From Elysia marginata (taxonomy: Eukaryota; Mollusca; Gastropoda; Plakobranchidae): a stretch of 40,154 nt of DNA. The stretch lies in contig BMAT01009641.1 of assembly GCA_019649035.1 (NCBI GenBank), positions 332,290 through 372,443 on the forward strand, read 5' to 3'. The notes beneath the pieces are model-generated. The model saw nothing but the letters and a program-made list of their open reading frames with translations. It did not search any database and was not told the DNA's origin. This document shows, in pieces, positions 34,322-40,154 of the stretch. Within the stretch, counting starts at the first letter, position 1; the number at the start of each line of letters is the position of its first letter. The translations under genes were made by a program, and so were the position numbers.

Positions 34322-34820
34322 CAGTACAAGCGGAATTCAGATCAAACATAAAGACCATTAAACAGACTTAAGCGCTGACTTGACATATCAAATTAGAAAT
34401 TAAGAAGAACATCAAGACCAGTCAGCAGCCTATCGCACAGTCTAGAATCGGCGACTCATGCTAAACTGGTTCTATTCATCAAAAACCTTAAAATCCTATC
34501 AGCTATGACAGACACCAGGCAGTTTCACGTAAAACAGATGGTGAAAAAAGTAAACTTATGAAAATTAAAAACGGAGTCTCCTTAAACTAAGCTACAGCAC
34601 CAACGCTGTTCAACATAATCCATCAGTGTCAAGCCTGAAAAAGAGTAAGCCCAACAACGCTACCCCGACGACAAATAGAAATTACTGGGGCGCTTCAAAC
34701 AGACTCATTACAACACATGGCAGATAAATGGCGACTTAAGGACCCCAAATGTGCCCACGGTGTAAAAAAAGAAATAGAAACAACAAGCCACATAATTCCA
34801 CGAATGAGAATATGATGAAG
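34322..34820 (+). pseudogene. LINE (jockey-like) RT core and C-terminus, broken
   Basis: This continues the element begun at 31.8 kb. VQAEFRSNIK (34327-34350) matches the EQAGFRPG block. DQSAAYRTV (34416-34441) matches reverse-transcriptase motif A (VDLSAAYDTV), with the second Asp changed to Arg. GVSLN, a stop and ATAPTLFNI (about 34.57-34.62 kb) match the GLPQGSVLAPTLFNI block. YPDD (34661-34672) stands at the YADD position. Almost directly after it, HMADKWRLKDPKCAHG and ETTSHII (34714-34800) match the extreme C-terminus, so the segment between them is deleted. Frameshifts and stops throughout show a dead copy. Confidence 0.8.
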
Positions 34821-34883
34821 TAAAAACAACAGGTGATAAATTCACAATCTGGGTGGATTATTTTAATTCGGATGTATAAACAG

Positions 34884-35159
34884 CCATACTCGTAGTAGAG
34901 TGGCTAGCGCGTCGGACTTGAGATCAGCAGGTCGCGGGTTTGATTCCCGACCATGCCATGTCGCAATGACCCAGGGAAACCAATTTACCCTATCTTTCCC
35001 TCTTGTAAAATGGGTACGCAGCTACAGGCTCCAAATGTACTGGTCTGCTGGGGCAATAGTGGCGCTGCTCTGTGGCAAGACAGTTACGCTGAGTAACGAA
35101 GACAACGTTCCCGAAAGGGATTAAAATAGTGTATACAAAAAAAAAAAAAAAAAAAAAAA
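34884..35159 (+). mobile_element. tRNA-derived SINE, family 1, copy 2 (short form)
   Basis: A box TGGCTAGCGCG (34901-34911) and B box GGTTTGATTCC (34937-34947) are followed by CCGACCATGCCA and the same body blocks as the copy at 17.8 kb. It lacks about 56 internal bases present there. It ends ATAGTGTATAC and a pure 23-base poly(A) (35137-35159), better preserved than the tail of copy 1. No target duplication was identified. It lies about 60 bases after the end of the LINE remnant. Confidence 0.9.
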
Positions 35160-35938
35160 CAACTACCCCAAACTTTATTCCATACAATTGTGAAAATGCT
35201 GTTCAGTTTAAGGGATTGACTTGACCTTTTTGTCTACTTCGAATTTCATAATTGTTGAACGAAATAATAAAGAAACAAAAGTGTATTTATTAATCCCATC
35301 AACCCATTTTAGTATAAAACATTTCCCCACCTACCGAGTTCTTGTCGATGTAGAGTTTACGTTGCTTTTGTCTTTTTTTTTAAATTGTTTATCAGCAGGA
35401 CATAACATGTCATTAAGTTCCAAAACCAGCCATGTTAGCCATTTTTGCACCAATAGTTTCGTTCCGGTCGGTGTGTTCAGTAGTTTGAAAAAAAAAAAGA
35501 TATTTTATTACATTAGAATATAAATATTGCCATTTACATTTTGTGCTCATGAATGGAACCTAGAAAAGAGGATTATAATTGAGTAACTTAGTCTTTATGC
35601 TGATCAAAATTTCAAGAAGAAATTTTAAACTCTTTGTTAGGAAGTTGGCCTGCTTGGTCCTTCCTAATTGTCTTAAGAAATTGATATCTCTCACTTAACC
35701 TGGGTATTTATCAACATCTGTTCTGGCAAAGGTCATCCTTATGTAGGGACTACTCTAACAGGCCTCACTTAAATAATTATGACGAGCTACCAGTCCTCTA
35801 GCTAATTGACCTTGCGTGCGAAAGAAAGGTTTCGGTTATTTCTGCATGCCAAGACAGTCTTAAGTAAGACCATGGTGATCATCTGACTAGAAGGATAATC
35901 TAGTCTTGCTTCAGCTGAAAGTCGCAAACAACTAAGCT

Positions 35939-35940
<2 letters not shown>
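35160..35940. other. AT-rich DNA, no supported gene
   Basis: A 100-codon plus-strand open frame (35221-35523) has no recognised domain, and its last part is encoded by an A-run. Nothing else stands out. Confidence 0.45.
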
Positions 35941-35998
<58 letters not shown>

Positions 35999-36027
35999 GT
36001 CTCTCTCTCCCGCTCCCTCTCTCTCTT
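35941..36027. repeat. (CT)n microsatellite
   Basis: The longest CT array in the window: about 50 perfect bases followed by imperfect units. Confidence 0.98.
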
Positions 36028-37206
36028 TGTGCACACATTGGGTGACGTGGGCGGAAGCGAAAGAGGACTCTGATAAACATGGAATCGATCACTTAAAATC
36101 TTCCTCTACCCTTTTCTTCTCATCTCTCTTCGTCTCTTTTTTCTTTGCCTCCGCCTCTCTCCAACCATGCCACTGCATGCAACATTTGCTATGAAAAAGA
36201 TTGAGAACTGTGTTAGATTCAAGGGAAAATCGAAACTCTAACATTATCAAGACGCCCAATTTTTTTCTCAGAACAACTATGAAATTGATAGTTATATTCG
36301 ATTACTATAATTGTCATGCCAATGTTTCTCACGTTTTTATGCAGTTGAGTCTTCTAAAAATGTGCTGATATCGCTTTTTAGCTGAAATCTATGTTAGTAT
36401 ACGAACGGTAAAAAAACAGTAGTTTCGTAATCGTGAATATTGGTAAACAAAAACAGGAAATGCGCATATCATTAAAACAAGCTACCCGCAGTGTAAAACA
36501 TAAATGCACACATCCTTGCTTGCTCTTGAACTTACTATATTTCATGTATAAAACGCGATCGATATTTATCACTGCTTACACGAAGGCCAACTTTATGGGA
36601 TCGAAATATTATCAAGTCGCTATTATTTTTTTATAAATACTGTTTCACACTGTCTCTAATTATCATCACGTGCAAAGCAAAAGAACTACCGTCGGTCTTG
36701 CCACATCTCTCAAAAATATAGATTGTTCTCTGATGTAAAGAGCTAGTGTTTTCATTGAAACATTCGATATTTCCCATTTTATTTATATTCGACTGCGGTT
36801 CATATCATTTGCATGGTTGTCTAAACCGATTTTTCGTTCATGCTGTAATATGTAATTTGTAATACTTTAAAAAAGATACTGCCCAGAACGTTCGAAGGTC
36901 AGCACCGGAGCAGAGAGATATGTCATTGGCAACGAGAAGCACGCGTTCAGTTTCATACCACACTAATTATAAGCAAATGATTAGACAATTGGTTACTTTT
37001 GTGATGCTTATTTTTTTTCATTTGCTTGATTTAATTGTTTTCCACAACTGGTTTGAAATTGACAAGACATTTCAAAATGATAATCTTAGCAAGTATTAAG
37101 ATAGTGTTTTTAACGTGTGTAAATTCGCTCCAGTAGACTTAGACGACCTTTCGAAAAAGAGAGATGTCTACACATGGAGTTAAACTGGCTGAGTTAAACT
37201 GAAGAT

Positions 37207-37207
<1 letters not shown>
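36028..37207. other. AT-rich DNA, no gene seen
   Basis: Pyrimidine-rich at 36100-36165 and otherwise AT-rich. No motif recognised. Confidence 0.5.
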
Positions 37208-37257
<50 letters not shown>

Positions 37258-37259
37258 GA
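37208..37259. repeat. (GA)n microsatellite
   Basis: GA run with AAAG and ATAG interruptions. Confidence 0.97.
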
Positions 37260-38154
37260 AGGGGTGGATTTCTTATGATACCCAACCACAACCCTTTTGG
37301 GCCAGGTCTACTGGCTGGGGTCCCTCTCAAACTATGTAACATAATTACAACTAAATCCTTCGTTTCCATCAGATCACTCTTAAACTCGCTTCCCTTTCCC
37401 TCAAGTTATTTGTATTAAACTTGATCTTGTTCGAAGCGTGAAAATGCCATGTATTACTGACAATCTAAAAGTGATAAGCCGCCTAAATATTTAAGCTTCA
37501 CAAACAAACAGGATTAATCTAATAAACACATAAAAGGCCAAAAAAAAAAAAAAACGCTAAAGATTCTATAGATTTACATGAAAGTAGAATTAAATTACCG
37601 CATAAACTATTCCCTTTAAGTTATCATACTTTTGCATTACCATTACACTTTCAAAAAAAAAGAAAAAAAAAGAAATCAAATCAAAGAAAATCGATATTGG
37701 AAAAACAATCCACAGTGTGAAATGGTTCATTGTATAAAAAATGTAAATTTACTGACATTGTTGCCTATTCAACTTTATTGTGTGCACTTATAGTTTTGAC
37801 AATTTTATCGGGCTTTTTTATATGCATTTTTGTCTAAAAGCAACCCTAAACAAATGCATAGCCGTCTATTTCTTAAAGAACCTCACCCTGTCTTTTTTCT
37901 CAGTTTTCCTAAAATGGGGTTCTTGTTACATAAGACTATATAAATTATACTTTTGTATTTTTTCACGACTGGACTTCCGCTATTGATGCAGAGCTTTTTG
38001 AGTTAATCTTAAAGTTGTTTTTTTATTCGATTTTTCCTCACAAAAGCTATGCTCAACTCGCCTCATCCCAATACCTAAGAGTCAGAATCTACCCCCTCCC
38101 CTTTTACATCACCACTGTTCTGATGTTATGGATGATTTTATTTTTTTTATCTAC
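37260..38154. other. AT-rich DNA, no gene seen
   Basis: A short GC-richer patch at 37280-37325, then A-rich runs (for example 37652-37675). No gene recognised. Confidence 0.5.
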
Positions 38155-38830
38155 TCTTTGGCTTGGCTGGTCTGGTCTCAGTGGGCCGGAACCTGGCACG
38201 GGTTCTCTGACAGGGACTCTGGGAATACCCGATAGATCCCAGGATCTGAGCTCGTAAGAGCAGCAGACACTGATCACTTGGGCTTGCCTCTGCAGCACTA
38301 AGAGGAGGGAGAGGAGGGAAAGTGGAGCTGCTGGTCGTCTATAACGAGAGAGAAACAGCGAGAGGTCCATTGGAGTGGATGTATGAGAATGCGTGAGATT
38401 GCACGGTGTAGTATACTTGTTGTGGAAGGATGGGTGCTACGCTGAGGAAAGAAGGGGTGGATGGGGAAAGGGGAGGGGGAAGGGGGTTGAGAGCTATGGC
38501 AGAGGAGGAAGGAGTATGCCGGAGATGGGGGAAAGTGTTGGGGTCGTATGGGCAATTCGCCATCATCGATTGCTGGCAAGCAGTTCTAAACTTTCCCCGT
38601 CACCCCTTTCCAATACATCTTCATCCTTTTTCTTTTCATACTGACTGCACACCCCTCTCCCTTTTTATTCTCATACAAGTTTGATACTGTACTCGCACGA
38701 CAAATAAGACGGGGAAGAGTGGTGAATCCGCATCGGGTTTGGTGATTCCACCCATGCTTGCTAGTCCACCCTGCCAGCATCGCAAAGGGATGGATGGAGA
38801 GGGCGTCAGGTTTTGTCATCTATTGGTAAT
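38155..38830. repeat. GC-richer repeat-like block, unidentified
   Basis: About 675 bases of GC-richer and partly purine-rich sequence lie in AT-rich DNA. Overlapping open frames of 75-93 codons exist in several frames of both strands, which is typical of biased composition and not of a gene. No domain, terminal repeat or tail was recognised. Confidence 0.35.
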
Positions 38831-40125
38831 GTTTCTACAACTGGGCGTGTTGTGTTCGCTTCGTGGTGTTGTTTCTTTAACGCCAGACACATTGTTGTGA
38901 AATGCTCGATAGAAAGGACACGTCAGTGTACTTCCAGGACATTTACCATTCGATGCTTATTGTTCTAATGACAGCCTTTGTGTAGATCCTGCTGACATTC
39001 TATTTGGATTTTTATTAACCACTGACGTGTTCTCCTTAGCATGGCGATTCTTTGGTAAGTCCTATCGTTTTCAACCAGGACATTAATTTTGAGCATGTAA
39101 GATTTCTCAAAATAAATTTTGTCTCGACCTTTGAATTATACCCTGCTGCTTAAAATGCATCAGTTTGTTACTGTATTTTTTAAAATGTTTTTTTTTTGGC
39201 GATTTTCCTTAGTGCCTCCAAAAAGGAAAGCACCATTGCCATAGTTTTGTATACCTTTTATTGTTGGTTTCAACCGCGCCATAAAAAGTCTTTTTTATGA
39301 TCTTTTTCTAGCTCTATTCGTACAGCCAAGAAGAAACAAGCAAATGAAAAATAAAAAATAAATCGACATTTATTTTAGAGAGCGCTTCTCACCACTAGTA
39401 ACAAAATCCTCCTGACTTTGTTGAATGAATCTTTCTTCTACCCCTCCTCCCTTTGCGCACACACACACACACACGAATATGCCATTCCCAAGTATCATTA
39501 TCCCCTTTTCTTTGCCTCTCCTTTCACTTTTTATGGTTAAAACTTTACAAATTAGTCTGAATTTTACTAGATATCACGATTGTATTGATTTCAGAGAGTT
39601 TTAGCTATTTCCTGAGTTCTTTTAATAGTGGTGTATGAGTTTTTAAAAACTTCAATTAACATTAGCGTGCAAAAACTTTACGGCGAGCTCTAGAGAAAAC
39701 GTGTTGTCTTTTATATGACACACGGTGGCACACTGTTTTACAAGGATAACACAACTGCCCTAGTCACTATGGCGATTCTTTTGTTCGCTACTACACTACT
39801 ACCCATAAAAATGTCTTGCTCGGAGCGTGCTAAACAATTATAATAGTAATAAAACATGCATTGTGATACAAATCGATTAACTACAATTGCCATTAACAAG
39901 GAGGTCATTATGTATTCGTGTGAAGCTTTCCTATGAAGGTGTATGGGGAAGCTAAAACCGTCTGTTAAATTCATAACTATGTATAACAATACTTGTTCTT
40001 TGAACAGCTCTAATCGAAAACTAGTCGGAGCGACTTTTGTCTAATATTATTCTCAGGACTCTTCATGTTAATTGGAAAATTAGTGTTTGAGAAATCATTT
40101 GATAACAAAGAGCGAGATAGAAAGG
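38831..40125. other. AT-rich DNA, no supported gene
   Basis: It includes a short (AC)n run (39459-39474). A 58-codon open frame ending near a GTAAGT at 39055 was considered as an exon and not accepted. Confidence 0.5.
39459..39474. repeat. (AC)n microsatellite, short
   Basis: Eight AC units. Confidence 0.9.
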
Positions 40126-40154
40126 TATATATATGTATATATATATATATATAT
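40126..40154. repeat. (AT)n run at window end
   Basis: TATATA with one G interruption, cut off by the end of the window. Confidence 0.95.

Noticed and set aside
35221..35523. 100-codon plus-strand open frame
   Set aside because: No known domain, ends in a poly-Lys segment from an A-run, and lies in AT-rich DNA where such frames arise by chance.
38920..39054. 58-codon open frame ending at a GTAAGT donor, faintly like a cysteine-containing extracellular repeat
   Set aside because: Only three cysteines, no full LDL-receptor class A pattern, and weak acceptors. Chance is as likely.

Overview
The window looks like nuclear, non-coding DNA of an animal, with no bacterial or organellar organisation. 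It is AT-rich and full of long microsatellites such as (GA)n, (AAT)n, (ATCT)n and (TTG)n. It has two assembly gaps, no operon-like gene packing, and eroded copies of eukaryote-only elements: tRNA-derived SINEs, non-LTR retrotransposons, a Penelope-like element, a Tc1-type transposon and short TIR elements. A marine invertebrate, perhaps a mollusc, would fit this mix, but that is inference and no single sequence proves it. I see no intact protein-coding gene. At most there are a few exon-like segments flanked by plausible splice sites (13-143, 4914-5065, 22432-22533), and none can be assigned to a known gene.

Layout. 1-5.8 kb: an exon-like piece at the very start, AT-rich DNA, then a GC-richer repeat-like island (4.43-5.0 kb). 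5.8-8.4 kb: microsatellites and a possible G-quadruplex. 8.4-9.4 kb: a minus-strand LINE reverse-transcriptase remnant, bounded on its upstream side by a 148-bp TIR element (copy A). 9.8-10.2 kb: a second GC-richer block. 11.86-12.14 kb: a tRNA-derived SINE with a perfect 9-bp target-site duplication. 12.37-12.5 kb: a compound triplet repeat. 12.6-12.95 kb: a LINE with endonuclease and C-terminal pieces fused by deletion. 13.06 kb: first gap. 13.97-14.92 kb: GC-richer repeat-like DNA. 15.17 kb: (ATCT)n. 15.37-16.26 kb: Penelope-like element remnant. 17.82-18.15 kb: SINE family copy 1. 19.78-20.78 kb: nearly full-length but broken Tc1-like transposase. 21.18-21.76 kb: a third LINE remnant. 22.43-22.74 kb: exon-like segment running into a degenerate minisatellite. 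22.9-29.7 kb: eroded GA/GATA/AAT repeats and the second gap. 30.67-30.82 kb: copy B of the TIR element, inverted relative to copy A. 31.8-34.82 kb: plus-strand LINE remnant split by about 1.3 kb of unrelated DNA. 34.88-35.16 kb: SINE family copy 2 with a poly(A) tail. 35.9-40.15 kb: CT/GA arrays, one GC-richer block and AT-rich DNA.

The most useful observations are relationships between elements. Two copies of one MITE-like family, about 93% identical by eye, lie in inverted orientation about 21 kb apart, each flanked by TA. Two copies of one SINE family differ by an internal segment of about 56 bp. One LINE is split by a clean insertion. One copy of the Penelope-like cysteine motif and GIY-YIG-like region can be read through its frameshifts. 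Family assignments come from reading translated motifs by eye, without database searches.
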